Positions 16,817 through 24,263 of a stretch of DNA of 64,000 nt are shown one piece after another. The position numbers were made by a program, and so were the translations under genes. The first letter of the stretch is position 1, and the number at the start of each line of letters is the position of its first letter. Source of the DNA: Streptomyces chartreusis (GTDB lineage: Bacteria; Actinomycetota; Actinomycetes; Streptomycetales; Streptomycetaceae). Under the pieces are notes generated by a model, which was not told the DNA's origin, did not search any database, and was given only the letters and a program-made list of their open reading frames with translations. Where the stretch lies: NCBI RefSeq assembly GCF_008704715.1, contig NZ_CP023689.1, positions 5,084,001-5,148,000 on the forward strand. The letters run 5' to 3'.

Positions 16817-17110
16817 TCAGAATTCGTAGTCGGCGATCACCCAGGTGGCGAACTCCCGCCACAGGGCGACGCCCGCCTGGTGCTCGGGGTGCTCGGCGTA
16901 GACGCGCAGGGCGGCCGTGTCCTCGAAGGCGGAGTTGATGGCGAAGTCGTAGGCGATGGGGCGGTCGCTGAAGTTCCAGCCCAGCTCCCAGTGGCGCAGC
17001 TCGGGGATCTTGCCCTCCAGCGAGCGGAAGGCCTCGACGCCCGCCACGACCCGGGGGTCGTCGCGCTCGACACCCTCGTTCAGCTTGAACAGGACGAGGT
17101 GGCGGATCAT
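16817..17110 (-). CDS. Dabb-family (stress-responsive A/B barrel) protein
   Basis: A 97-aa protein with the ferredoxin-like dimeric alpha/beta-barrel pattern: start MIRHLVLFKLNEG, central IPELRHWELGWNFSDRPIAY and the C-terminal YAEHPEHQAGVALWREFATW. HPEH and the Dabb length (about 95-105 aa) fit well. Family members range from stress proteins to small cyclases, and nothing here picks one role. The start ATG overlaps the stop of the upstream 59-aa gene (TGA/ATG share 17108-17109), implying coupled translation. Confidence 0.85.
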   Translation of the reverse strand: MIRHLVLFKLNEGVERDDPRVVAGVEAFRSLEGKIPELRHWELGWNFSDRPIAYDFAINSAFEDTAALRVYAEHPEHQAGVALWREFATWVIADYEF

Positions 17111-17286
17111 GAGTCTCCTCCGTTGGCGATCCAGGTCATGAAGTCGCCGATGGCCTTCGCGGCGTCCGAAATGCCCTCGAACCCTACCTGGACGTAGTCC
17201 GCCGCCTTGGCCGGGTCGGTGATGATCACGTAGAGCGCGAAGACCGCGAGCACGTAGACGGCGATCTTCTTCGAATTCACCGCCAT
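17107..17286 (-). CDS. Small hydrophobic protein (59 aa)
   Basis: The sequence begins MAVNSKKIAVYVLAVFALYV, one membrane segment at residues about 8-23 that could be an anchor or an uncleaved signal. A short amphipathic tail follows (VQVGFEGISDAAKAIGDFMT). A good ribosome-binding site (GGGAGG, 7 nt spacing) supports ATG 17286. It overlaps the Dabb gene by four bases. I recognise no named family. A membrane or secreted partner of the Dabb protein is an inference from coupling only. Confidence 0.7.
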   Translation of the reverse strand: MAVNSKKIAVYVLAVFALYVIITDPAKAADYVQVGFEGISDAAKAIGDFMTWIANGGDS

Positions 17287-17413
17287 CGCGGCCTCCCCTG
17301 TGGCTGGTGTGCCTGCCATGCCTGCCGTGCCGATTGAGTCGAAAGAGCCGAAAGAGCCTCGGGTTACCGGCGGTGAGTGTAACCTTCGCCCCTCTCCGGA
17401 GATCAACAGCACG

Positions 17414-17442
17414 AAGGGCCCCGTCCATTGGACGGGGCCCCT
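17414..17442 (-). terminator. Terminator of tRNA-Ser(CGA)
   Basis: An 11-bp perfect stem (17416-17426 with 17430-17440), loop ATT on the plus strand, lies just downstream of the tRNA 3' end on the minus strand. Confidence 0.7.
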
Positions 17443-17448
17443 CTTCAG

Positions 17449-17533
17449 CGGTAGCGGAGGGATTTGAACCCTCGGTGACTTGCGCCACACTCGCTTTCGA
17501 GGCGAGCTCCTTCGGCCGCTCGGACACGCTACC
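17449..17533 (-). tRNA. tRNA-Ser(CGA)
   Basis: An 85-nt class II tRNA on the minus strand. The acceptor GGTAGCG pairs with CGCTACC, the anticodon loop is CTCGAAA (anticodon CGA), there is a long variable arm, and the T-loop reads GGTTCAAATCC. Discriminator G follows and CCA is not encoded. It reads UCG serine codons, frequent in this genome. Confidence 0.95.
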
Positions 17534-17596
17534 GAGGGAGACCTTACAGCACGCCGGGCCATGCTCTGAAATCGGTATTCGTACGCCGGAAGCGGC

Positions 17597-18028
17597 TCAG
17601 CGGCTCCGGAAGAAGTCCGTGAGCCGGCGGGCGCACTCCTCGGCGAGCACGCCCTCGATCACCTCGGGCCGGTGGTTGAGTCTGCGGTCGCGTACGACGT
17701 CCCAGAGGGAGCCGGCCGCGCCCGCCTTCTCGTCCCGGGCCCCGTAGACGACCCGGTCCACCCGGGACTGCACGATCGCGCCGGCGCACATCGTGCAGGG
17801 CTCCAGCGTGACCACGAGCGTGCAGCCGGTCAGCCGCCACTCGCCGAGTTCCGCCGCTGCCCTGCGGATCGCCAGCACCTCGGCGTGGGCGGTCGGATCG
17901 CCGGTCGCCTCGCGTTCGTTGTGGCCGGCGCCCAGCACGGTGGTGCCGTCTGCGGACAGCAGGACGGCGCCGACGGGGACGTCCCCGCCCCGGACTGCCT
18001 GTTCGGCCTCGTCCAGGGCGAGCTGCAT
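17597..18028 (-). CDS. tadA: tRNA adenosine(34) deaminase TadA
   Basis: A zinc deaminase that converts A34 to inosine in tRNA-Arg(ACG). The cytidine-deaminase fold has HAE (H48, proton-shuttle E50) and PCTMC (C78, C81). These are the zinc ligands and catalytic glutamate in the expected spacing. The C-terminal helix ECARRLTDFFRSR is typical. The 143-aa product from ATG 18028 is slightly short. The frame stays open upstream with conserved-looking sequence (DPVRDRWRAA) but no standard start codon, so the true start could be a few residues earlier. It lies directly downstream of a tRNA-deaminase-associated acidic protein gene on the same strand. Confidence 0.93.
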   Translation of the reverse strand: MQLALDEAEQAVRGGDVPVGAVLLSADGTTVLGAGHNEREATGDPTAHAEVLAIRRAAAELGEWRLTGCTLVVTLEPCTMCAGAIVQSRVDRVVYGARDEKAGAAGSLWDVVRDRRLNHRPEVIEGVLAEECARRLTDFFRSR

Positions 18029-18066
18029 CGCCGCCCGCCAGCGGTCGCGTACGGGGTCGAACGAGG

Positions 18067-18618
18067 TCAGCGGACGGTCTCCAGGACCTCCGAGGCGCCC
18101 AGCGCCTCGGCGATCGTGCTGAGGGCGTCCTCGGCGTCCAGGGACTTCAGCTCCTTCTCGCCGACGCCGAGGTCGTCGAGGATCTCGCTGTCGCCGACGG
18201 GGCTGTGCGGCACCGCGTCGGCGCCGCTGCCGTCCTCGTCGTCCTCGGAGTCGCCGTCGGGCTCCTCCGTGCCGTCGAGGTCCAGGGAGTCGAGGTCGGC
18301 GTCGTCGTCGCCGGGCTCCCTTCCGAGCAGTTCGTCGGTGAGCAGGATCTCGCCGTAACTGCTGCGGGCGGCTGCTGCGGCGTCCGAGACGTAGATACGG
18401 GGGTCGTCCTCGCCGTCGATGCGGACGACGCCGAACCAGGCGTCCTCCTGCTCGATCAGCACCAGCACCGTGTCGTCCTCGGGAGAGGCTTCACGGGCCA
18501 GGTCGGCCAGATCCGACAAGGTCTCAACATCGTCGAGCTCTGTGTCGCTCGCTTCCCACCCGTCTTCGGTGCGCGCGAGCAGTGCGGCGAAGTACACCGT
18601 GACTCTCCCACTGGTCAT
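18067..18618 (-). CDS. tRNA adenosine deaminase-associated protein
   Basis: A 183-aa very acidic protein. The N-terminal half is an ordered domain: VYFAALLARTEDGWEASDTE, then DTVLVLIEQEDAWFGVVRID and PRIYVSDAAAAARSSYGEIL. A long Asp/Glu/Ser-rich stretch (REPGDDDADLDSLDLDGTEE) follows, and a short helical tail. The family is actinobacterial and almost always sits next to tadA, hence its name; its biochemical role is not established. ATG 18618 was chosen over an upstream in-frame start because the conserved domain begins there. TadA begins 39 bp downstream, so co-transcription is likely. Confidence 0.85.
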   Translation of the reverse strand: MTSGRVTVYFAALLARTEDGWEASDTELDDVETLSDLADLAREASPEDDTVLVLIEQEDAWFGVVRIDGEDDPRIYVSDAAAAARSSYGEILLTDELLGREPGDDDADLDSLDLDGTEEPDGDSEDDEDGSGADAVPHSPVGDSEILDDLGVGEKELKSLDAEDALSTIAEALGASEVLETVR

Positions 18619-18912
18619 AGGCGTGCCGGTTGGGGGTCCCCCCGGCGGAGGTCGAGGTGGGGCGGCTTCGGGACCGAGCCCCACCCACTCGGAATCGTGG
18701 CAGAAACTAGGCGTTCAGGGGACGTCTTCGGCTCCCTGTGTCCGGCAGTTTCGATCGCGTAGGCCCGAGGGGTTCCGCGAGCATGTCCGCGATGGACCCA
18801 CCAGCGCACTCGTTGCCGCCACGTGCGGATCGTACGCGGCTTTTCCGGGGTGTCCACGCACGCCCACCGCCCAACCAGGCGCAGACCAGCCGATCTTCCC
18901 GTGCGACTCGCC

Positions 18913-19107
18913 CTACCAGCGGAACGTGCGCATGCGCAGGGCGTGCCGCAGACGGGCCGCCTTGGCGCGGCGCGGCTGTACGCGGTCCCGCAGTTCCCGG
19001 GCCTCGGCGAGTTCCCGCAGGAACTGGGCCCGGCGCCGCCGGCGCGCGGCGTCGCTCTCGTCCGGCGCGTCCTGCGTGGGACGCTCCGGGGATTCAGGAT
19101 CAGGCAT
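18913..19107 (-). CDS. Small basic hypothetical protein (64 aa)
   Basis: An acidic, Pro-rich first 18 residues (MPDPESPERPTQDAPDESDA) precede a strongly basic helical remainder (RRRRRAQFLRELAEARELRD), probably one long alpha helix. A GGGGGTGG ribosome-binding site precedes ATG 19107. No family name is recognised. The basic helix could bind nucleic acid, but this is only suggested by charge. It is divergent from upp. Confidence 0.6.
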   Translation of the reverse strand: MPDPESPERPTQDAPDESDAARRRRRAQFLRELAEARELRDRVQPRRAKAARLRHALRMRTFRW

Positions 19108-19232
19108 CGGCTCACCACCCCCGCTACGTCCCTCCCACTTTCCCTCGGATGGGCGGTTTGATGCCAGCGCACGGGTGATGCCGCGGCCCGTGGCTTGCCG
19201 CGTGCGGGGGCGCCGGGCATACCCGGCCCGGT

Positions 19233-19238
19233 TAATGT
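19233..19238 (+). promoter_or_regulatory. -10 box of a probable leaderless promoter (upp)
   Basis: TAATGT ends 7 nt before the upp ATG at 19246. No ribosome-binding site is present in between and no convincing -35 is seen. Confidence 0.4.
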
Positions 19239-19245
19239 TGTGGAC

Positions 19246-19881
19246 ATGCGTCTCCACGTCGTCGACCACCCTCTGGTCGCCCACAAGCTCACCACGCTGC
19301 GCGACCAGCGCACCGACTCCGCGACCTTCCGTCGGCTGGCCGACGAGCTGGTCACCCTGCTCGCCTACGAGGCCACGCGGGACGTGCGTACCGAAGCGGT
19401 CGACATCACGACCCCGGTCACCGCCACCACCGGCGTCAAGCTGTCCTACCCGCGACCGCTGGTCGTGCCGATCCTGCGCGCCGGGCTCGGCATGCTGGAC
19501 GGCATGGTCCGGCTGCTGCCGACCGCCGAGGTGGGCTTCATGGGCATGGTGCGCGACGAGGAGACCCTCCAGGCCTCCACGTACGCCACGCGCATGCCGG
19601 AGGACCTCTCCGGGCGCCAGGTGTACGTCCTGGACCCGATGCTGGCCACCGGCGGCACGCTGGTCGCGGCGATCCAGGAGCTCATCAAGCGCGGCGCGGA
19701 CGACGTGACCGCGGTGGTGCTGCTCGCCGCGCCCGAGGGTGTGGAGCTGATGGAGCGGGAGCTGGCGGGGACGCCGGTGACCGTGGTGACGGCCGCCGTC
19801 GACGACCACCTCAATGAGCACGGGTACATCGTGCCGGGGCTGGGTGACGCGGGAGACCGTCTCTACGGGGCGGCCGAGTAG
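19246..19881 (+). CDS. upp: Uracil phosphoribosyltransferase
   Basis: A cytosolic salvage enzyme that makes UMP from uracil and PRPP. The 211-aa length is normal. Visible signatures: MRLHVVDHPLVAHKLTTLRD at the N-terminus, the uracil-site loop PILRAGLGMLDGM, the PRPP-binding motif VYVLDPMLATGGTL, and the C-terminal GYIVPGLGDAGDRLYG that closes over uracil. ATG 19246 starts the conserved N-terminus and lies 7 nt behind a -10 box. The gene is convergent with the LytR_C gene, with a hairpin between them. Confidence 0.97.
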   Translation: MRLHVVDHPLVAHKLTTLRDQRTDSATFRRLADELVTLLAYEATRDVRTEAVDITTPVTATTGVKLSYPRPLVVPILRAGLGMLDGMVRLLPTAEVGFMGMVRDEETLQASTYATRMPEDLSGRQVYVLDPMLATGGTLVAAIQELIKRGADDVTAVVLLAAPEGVELMERELAGTPVTVVTAAVDDHLNEHGYIVPGLGDAGDRLYGAAE

Positions 19882-19888
19882 CGGGCGG

Positions 19889-19906
19889 GAGCCCCTTTCG
19901 GGGCTC
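19889..19906. terminator. Bidirectional hairpin between upp and the LytR_C gene
   Basis: GAGCCCC (19889-19895), loop TTTC, GGGGCTC (19900-19906). It lies between two convergent stop codons. Confidence 0.55.
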
Positions 19907-19908
19907 TG

Positions 19909-20550
19909 CTAGCAGCCCTTCTTCGAAGCCGAGGGCGTCGGCTTCGGGTTGGACAGGGCCGTCAGGGCCTTCTCGGCGTCCGGCTTCTTCGTGAGTTCCT
20001 TGAAGCGGTCACCGATGATCAGGTCGACGGTCGCACCCTTGCGAGTGGCGTCGGTGCGGCGTTCGGCCGTGGTCAGCTGGGTGGCCAGGACCGGCAGCGA
20101 GGTGTTCAGGGAGGCGGCCGGGCCGAGCAGCAGCCCGGTGCCCTTCACCTTCTTGTCGTAGTCCTTCGTCGCGTTGCCCACGTCGCCGATCTTGAACCCG
20201 CGCTTCTTCAGCTCGTCGGCCGTCTGCTTGGCGAGCCCGCTGCGGGTCGTGGCGTTGAGCACGTTGACGGTGATGCCGGCCGGCTTCGGCAGCGGCGCGG
20301 TCGCCTCGGGCGAGGGCGTCGCCCTGGTCCCGCAGTCGGACTTGGGGCCGGCCGCCGATGCCTCTCCGCCGCCGCCCGTGAAGACGTCGACGAGCTGGAG
20401 CGTGCCCCAGCCGGCGACGCCGAGCGCGGTGACGGAGACGACGGCGAGCACGACGAACCTGCCGCGCCGACGACGGCGCCGCAGCCGTGGGTACTTGTCC
20501 CCCTTGATGCGGTACTGGCCGCCCATGCCAGGGGGAGTCAGCATGCTCAT
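19909..20550 (-). CDS. LytR C-terminal-domain envelope protein
   Basis: A 213-aa protein. A basic cytoplasmic tail (YPRLRRRRRRGRFV) leads to a single membrane helix (about residues 31-52). A linker follows, then a LytR_C domain (ITVNVLNATTRSGLAKQTAD, FKIGDVGNATKDYDK, LPVLATQLTTAERRTDATRK). This domain is found behind LytR-CpsA-Psr ligases or alone in actinobacterial envelope proteins. The catalytic LCP domain is absent. The C-terminal tail ends in Cys. It is probably anchored with the domain outside. The start is ATG 20550, with a second Met at residue 3. Confidence 0.85.
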   Translation of the reverse strand: MSMLTPPGMGGQYRIKGDKYPRLRRRRRRGRFVVLAVVSVTALGVAGWGTLQLVDVFTGGGGEASAAGPKSDCGTRATPSPEATAPLPKPAGITVNVLNATTRSGLAKQTADELKKRGFKIGDVGNATKDYDKKVKGTGLLLGPAASLNTSLPVLATQLTTAERRTDATRKGATVDLIIGDRFKELTKKPDAEKALTALSNPKPTPSASKKGC

Positions 20551-20639
20551 GGGCGCAGCGTAGTGCGCCCGGGCGGCAATGCCTACTAGATGATCATTCG
20601 ACGGCGCACGGACCTACCCGAAAGGGGCAACGGGGGACG

Positions 20640-20659
20640 CCCGGGCGTGTCAGCCCGGG
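20640..20659 (-). terminator. Hairpin at the 3' end of the 98-aa gene
   Basis: CCCGGGC (20640-20646) and GCCCGGG (20653-20659), loop 6 nt, overlap the region just past the stop at 20661. No T-run follows. Confidence 0.4.
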
Positions 20660-20660
20660 G

Positions 20661-20957
20661 TCAGTCCAGTTCCAGGACTCTCGCGTGCAGCACCTGGCGC
20701 TGCTGGAGCGCCGCGCGCACCGCGCGGTGCAGGCCGTCCTCCAGATACAGGTCGCCCTGCCACTTCACGACGTGCGCGAAGAGGTCGCCGTAGAACGTCG
20801 AGTCCTCGGCCAGCAGGGTTTCCAGATCGAGCTGACCCTTGGTCGTCACGAGCTGATCGAGGCGGACCGGGCGCGGCGCGACGTCCGCCCACTGCCGGGT
20901 GCTTTCCCGGCCGTGGTCGGGGTACGGCCGGCCGTTTCCGATGCGCTTGAAGATCAC
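20661..20957 (-). CDS. Conserved 98-aa protein (ParB-like fold; sometimes named VapB-family antitoxin)
   Basis: The sequence runs MIFKRIGNGRPYPDHGREST, a strand-helix VRLDQLVTTKGQLDLETLLA, and LYLEDGLHRAVRAALQQRQV. The DGxHR motif in an alpha/beta context is reminiscent of the ParB/sulfiredoxin nuclease fold. I recall close actinobacterial relatives labelled as VapB-type antitoxins, but no toxin gene is next to it here, so an antitoxin role is doubtful. The start is GTG 20957, 6 nt behind TAGGCT, without a ribosome-binding site. Confidence 0.7.
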   Translation of the reverse strand: MIFKRIGNGRPYPDHGRESTRQWADVAPRPVRLDQLVTTKGQLDLETLLAEDSTFYGDLFAHVVKWQGDLYLEDGLHRAVRAALQQRQVLHARVLELD

Positions 20958-20963
20958 ACGGAA

Positions 20964-20969
20964 AGCCTA
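20964..20969 (-). promoter_or_regulatory. -10 box of a probable leaderless promoter (98-aa gene)
   Basis: TAGGCT on the minus strand ends 6 nt before the GTG at 20957, and no Shine-Dalgarno sequence separates them. Confidence 0.4.
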
Positions 20970-21061
20970 CCGGTCAAGACGTTCCGGGCGCAGCCATGGC
21001 GCCGTAGTGCGACGCTGGAAAAGATGTGGCAAACCGGGATGAAACGGCAAAGGTCGCGGGA

Positions 21062-21211
21062 ATGACGGCCGGATCGGAAGCCGGAACGGGCCCGTACGGA
21101 AGCCGAGGTGGCGACCGGGGCGGGTCGAACACAGTGCCGGATCGCGGCCGGACGTCGTGCCGGACCGGAGCCGGCCGCCCGTCCGAGGGCGGGGAGCGCG
21201 CGGAGGGCTGA
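21062..21211 (+). CDS. Possible small ORF before the HerA-like gene (49 aa)
   Basis: ATG 21062 opens a frame rich in Gly, Arg and Ser that stops at TGA 21209-21211, two bases before the next start codon. Such tight spacing would fit translational coupling. Codon bias is only moderately coding-like and no family is recognised, so it may be a chance frame in the 255-bp gap between divergent genes. Confidence 0.25.
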   Translation: MTAGSEAGTGPYGSRGGDRGGSNTVPDRGRTSCRTGAGRPSEGGERAEG

Positions 21212-21212
21212 C

Positions 21213-22871
21213 ATGAGCGACCGCAAGAGCACGCCCAAGGCCGGGACGGGGGCCGGGACCGCGCCGCGGGCCGCCGCTCCCGAGGTGTCGGCACGTGCCG
21301 CCGCCCTGCCGCGGGAGGCCCTGGAGATCGCCGCCGGCTACGCCTTCACCGGGCCCGCCCTGCACCTGGGTGCCCTGCTCTGGGAGGGCGGCTGTCTGCC
21401 CGACGCGCAGGTCCGGGTGCCGTTGCCCATGCTCAACCGGCACGGCCTGGTCGCGGGCGCCACCGGCACCGGCAAGACCAAGACGCTCCAGCTGATCGCC
21501 GAGCAGCTGTCGGCGCAGGGTGTGCCGGTGTTCCTGGCGGACGTGAAGGGCGATCTCTCCGGGGTCGCGGCGCCGGGGCAGCCGGGCGACAAGGTCGGCG
21601 CGCGGGCCGCCGAGGTCCAGCAGCGGTGGGCGGCGAAGGGGTGTCCCGCCGAGTTCTACGCCCTGGGCGGCATCGGCCGCGGCATCCCCGTGCGGGCCAC
21701 GATCACCAGTTTCGGTCCGGTGCTGCTCTCCAAGGTCCTGCGGCTGAACCCGACCCAGGAGCAGTCCCTCGGGCTGATCTTCCACTACGCCGACACCAAG
21801 GGCCTTGATCTGGTCGACCTCAAGGACCTCAGGGCCGTCGTCGCCTTCCTGACCTCGGACGAGGGCAAGGGCGAGCTGAAGGGCATCGGAGGGCTGTCGA
21901 CCGCCACCGCCGGGGTGATCCTGCGCTCCCTCACCGCCTTCGAGGCGCAGGGCATGGCCGACTTCTTCGGGGAGCCGGAGTTCGACACGGGCGAGCTCCT
22001 GCGGATCGCGCAGGACGGGCGGGGCGTGGTGTCGGTGCTCGAACTGGCCGCCGTGCAGGACAGGCCGCAGCTGTTCTCGACGTTCCTGATGTGGCTGCTG
22101 GCCGACCTCTTCCACGATCTGCCCGAGGTCGGGGACGCCGACCGGCCGAAGCTGGTGTTCTTCTTCGACGAGGCGCATCTGCTGTTCGACGACGCGTCCG
22201 AGGCGTTCCTGGACGCGATCACGCGGACCGTGCGGCTGATTCGCTCGAAAGGGGTCGGCGTCTTCTTCGTGACGCAGACGCCGAAGGACGTGCCCGCCGA
22301 CGTGCTCGGCCAGCTCGGCAACCGGATCCAGCACGCGCTGCGCGCCTTCACGCCGGACGATCAGAAGGCGCTGAAGGCCACGGTCAAGACGTTCCCCAAC
22401 TCGTCGTACGACCTGGAGGAACTCCTGACCGGCCTCGGCACCGGCGAGGCCGTGGTGACGGTCCTCAGCGAGAAGGGCGCCCCGACACCGGTCGCCGCGA
22501 CCCGGCTGCGGGCCCCGGAGTCGCTCATGGGTCCGCTGGACGCAGCCGAGCTGGAGCGGGCGGTGACGTCGTCCGCGCTGTACGGGCGGTATGCACAGGC
22601 TGTGGACAGAGAGTCGGCGTACGAGAGGCTCCAGGCCTCGCGCGGGGGCAAGGGGCCCGACGAGATCCGTGGGGGCAAGGGCCCGGACGAGATCCGCGAG
22701 GCGGTCGGCGGGGCCGGTGAGCACAGGGCCCGGCAGCAGAAGGAGCAGCCCTCCGTCGTCGAGCAGGTCGTCGGGAGCGGCATGTTCAAGTCCCTGGCTC
22801 GGTCGGTCGGCACGCAGATCGGGCGGGAGATCACCCGATCGGTCTTCGGCACGGCCCGCCGCAGGCGGTAG
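21213..22871 (+). CDS. HerA-like helicase / DUF853-family ATPase
   Basis: A 552-aa P-loop ATPase of the HerA/FtsK clan. Walker A GATGTGKT is at 82-89. The switch VFLADVKGDLSG follows, the Walker B-type FFFDEAHLLFDDASEAFLDA lies near 316, and a sensor-like RLIRSKGVGVFFVTQTPKDV comes next. DUF853 proteins of this length have been described as possible DNA-translocating ATPases; a DNA-end-processing role is assumed from HerA only. The C-terminus carries a duplicated GGKGPDEIR segment (27-bp tandem duplication, 22645-22698) and a basic tail. ATG 21213 follows a GGAGG-like site (CGGAGGGCTGAC). No NurA-type nuclease gene is adjacent. Confidence 0.88.
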   Translation: MSDRKSTPKAGTGAGTAPRAAAPEVSARAAALPREALEIAAGYAFTGPALHLGALLWEGGCLPDAQVRVPLPMLNRHGLVAGATGTGKTKTLQLIAEQLSAQGVPVFLADVKGDLSGVAAPGQPGDKVGARAAEVQQRWAAKGCPAEFYALGGIGRGIPVRATITSFGPVLLSKVLRLNPTQEQSLGLIFHYADTKGLDLVDLKDLRAVVAFLTSDEGKGELKGIGGLSTATAGVILRSLTAFEAQGMADFFGEPEFDTGELLRIAQDGRGVVSVLELAAVQDRPQLFSTFLMWLLADLFHDLPEVGDADRPKLVFFFDEAHLLFDDASEAFLDAITRTVRLIRSKGVGVFFVTQTPKDVPADVLGQLGNRIQHALRAFTPDDQKALKATVKTFPNSSYDLEELLTGLGTGEAVVTVLSEKGAPTPVAATRLRAPESLMGPLDAAELERAVTSSALYGRYAQAVDRESAYERLQASRGGKGPDEIRGGKGPDEIREAVGGAGEHRARQQKEQPSVVEQVVGSGMFKSLARSVGTQIGREITRSVFGTARRRR

Positions 22872-22950
22872 ATCCGGGCGGGTCCGGCCGGTCGAAGTGC
22901 GGCGCGGCGGAGGCGGTGACCCGGAGAAGTCCGCCTCCGCCGCGGCCGCG

Positions 22951-23076
22951 TCAGCCGCGCTCCCGGTCCTTCCGGGGGAGCTGCGGCTTGTCCTTCTTCG
23001 CCGACGGTTTCGGCGTGTTGCGTGCGGCTTCGGCGCGCAGCAGGGCGCGCAGGACCGCGTAGTGGTCGGTGGGCAT
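22951..23076 (-). CDS. Small conserved-looking protein (41 aa)
   Basis: The sequence begins MPTDHYAVLRALLRAEAARN, followed by a Lys/Pro-rich tail (TPKPSAKKDKPQLPRKDRER). A GAGGAG ribosome-binding site 7-8 nt before ATG 23076 and near-uniform G/C third positions support coding. The likely structure is one amphipathic helix with a basic disordered tail. Family and function are not recognised. It is separated by 46 bp from the secreted-protein gene on the same strand. Confidence 0.6.
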   Translation of the reverse strand: MPTDHYAVLRALLRAEAARNTPKPSAKKDKPQLPRKDRERG

Positions 23077-23122
23077 GACTGTGCTCCTCGCGTCGTACCG
23101 ATTGACCTCTTCGCGAGGTCTG

Positions 23123-23443
23123 TCAGCAGCGCAGGACCACGGTGCGCAGGACGTGCGGGACGTACGGCGGCCGGGGCGGCGCGCAGCGCCGGGCGCTCGC
23201 CGGGGTGCCGGTGGCCGGCCCCGGGGGCGGACCCGGTCGCTGCCGTACGGAGGTGCGCCGCTCGGCGCGGGCCACGGGCCGCAGGGCCGTGTCGAGGACG
23301 TCCTGCTCGGCGATCTCGGCGGCAGCCGCCACCGGGGGCAGGGCGTGCGCCTGCGCGTGTGCGCCCGGTACCAGGAGCGCGAGCAGCAGCACGAGGACCC
23401 GCAGCCAGGTGCGGCTGCGCGAGCGGCATCGTGCGGTACTCAC
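23123..23443 (-). CDS. Small secreted hypothetical protein (106 aa)
   Basis: The basic start MSTARCRSRSRTW is followed by a hydrophobic core (LRVLVLLLALLVPGAHA) and an AHA-type signal peptidase I site near residue 34. The mature part is Arg/Pro-rich (RPGPPPGPATGTPASARRCA) without recognisable domains. The start is GTG 23443, with GGAGATG about 10 nt upstream. Low complexity leaves some doubt that it is expressed. Confidence 0.5.
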   Translation of the reverse strand: MSTARCRSRSRTWLRVLVLLLALLVPGAHAQAHALPPVAAAAEIAEQDVLDTALRPVARAERRTSVRQRPGPPPGPATGTPASARRCAPPRPPYVPHVLRTVVLRC

Positions 23444-23541
23444 GGAAGGTCATCTCCCCCGGGGCCGTACGGCGTTCATCCCGTTCGGCGGGAGAACCGC
23501 CCGCACGGCGTACGGGGCAGGGGTGGGGATCACTGTGCGTG

Positions 23542-24222
23542 TCACAGTTCGCGCGGCACCCGGCCGGCCATTTTCCGCAGCCGCAGCGCGGTGACCAGCT
23601 CGACCAGGCCGACCGTCACCAGCCAGCATCCGCCCAGCACCATCAGCACCGTGACGGACTCGACCGGCGAGACGATCAGCACGACGCCGGCGAGGAAGGT
23701 GGCGACGCCGAGGAGGATCTGCCAGCCGCGGGCCGGCACCGAGCTGTCGGACGCGGCGGCCAGGGCCTGGGTGACGCCGCGGAAGAGCCAGCCGATCCCG
23801 ATCCACAGCGCCAGCAGCAGGATCGACTGCATCGCGCCCCGGAAGCAGAACAGGCCGAGCAGGACCGACACCGTGCCGCTGACGAAGGCCAGCACGCGCA
23901 GCGAGGTCGTGCGGTGGGTGCCGAAGGCGGCGACCAGTTGGAAGACGCCGCTGATCAGGAGGTAGAGGCCGAAGAGGATCCCGGCGACCCGCAGCGAGGC
24001 GTCCGGCCACACCAGGACGAAGACGCCCAGGACCAGGGAGGCGACGCCGGTGACCAGGACGACCTGCCAGGCGGCGCGGGACAGGGCGTGCAGCGGGCCT
24101 TCGAAGGGCGGCTCGGGCTCGTGCGGGGCAACGGGGCCCGGAGGTCCGGCCGGATGGCCGGCGTGGACCCGGCGGTCGTCGTAGTCCCGGCCCCAAGGGG
24201 AGCCGCCCGGCGCCTCGGTCAT
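23542..24222 (-). CDS. HdeD/DUF308-family membrane protein
   Basis: A 226-aa protein. A Pro/Glu/His-rich cytoplasmic tail of about 45 residues precedes six membrane helices arranged as three helical pairs: VVLVTGVASLVLGVFVLVWP, GILFGLYLLISGVFQLVAAF, ILLLALWIGIGWLFRGVTQA and so on. This is the repeating DUF308 pattern. E. coli HdeD is linked to acid resistance, but the streptomycete members have no tested role. ATG 24222 is preferred; an upstream in-frame ATG would add a dozen residues. A degenerate repeat array lies in the 309-bp region upstream. Confidence 0.82.
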   Translation of the reverse strand: MTEAPGGSPWGRDYDDRRVHAGHPAGPPGPVAPHEPEPPFEGPLHALSRAAWQVVLVTGVASLVLGVFVLVWPDASLRVAGILFGLYLLISGVFQLVAAFGTHRTTSLRVLAFVSGTVSVLLGLFCFRGAMQSILLLALWIGIGWLFRGVTQALAAASDSSVPARGWQILLGVATFLAGVVLIVSPVESVTVLMVLGGCWLVTVGLVELVTALRLRKMAGRVPREL

Positions 24223-24263
24223 GCTCCATGCTGAGAACGAGACACCACGGCCCGCCATTCGGG

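Noticed and set aside
18619..18912. Small ORFs in the gap between the TadA-associated gene and the 64-aa gene
   Set aside because: Frames are Arg/Pro/Ser-rich in all readings with no ribosome-binding site; treated as noncoding.
20661..20957. Toxin-antitoxin module
   Set aside because: The family is sometimes labelled VapB, but no PIN-domain or other toxin gene adjoins it.
20967..23453. 828-codon minus-strand frame opposite the HerA-like gene
   Set aside because: The plus strand has Walker A/B motifs. The antisense translation also runs out of frame through the small genes at 22951 and 23123.
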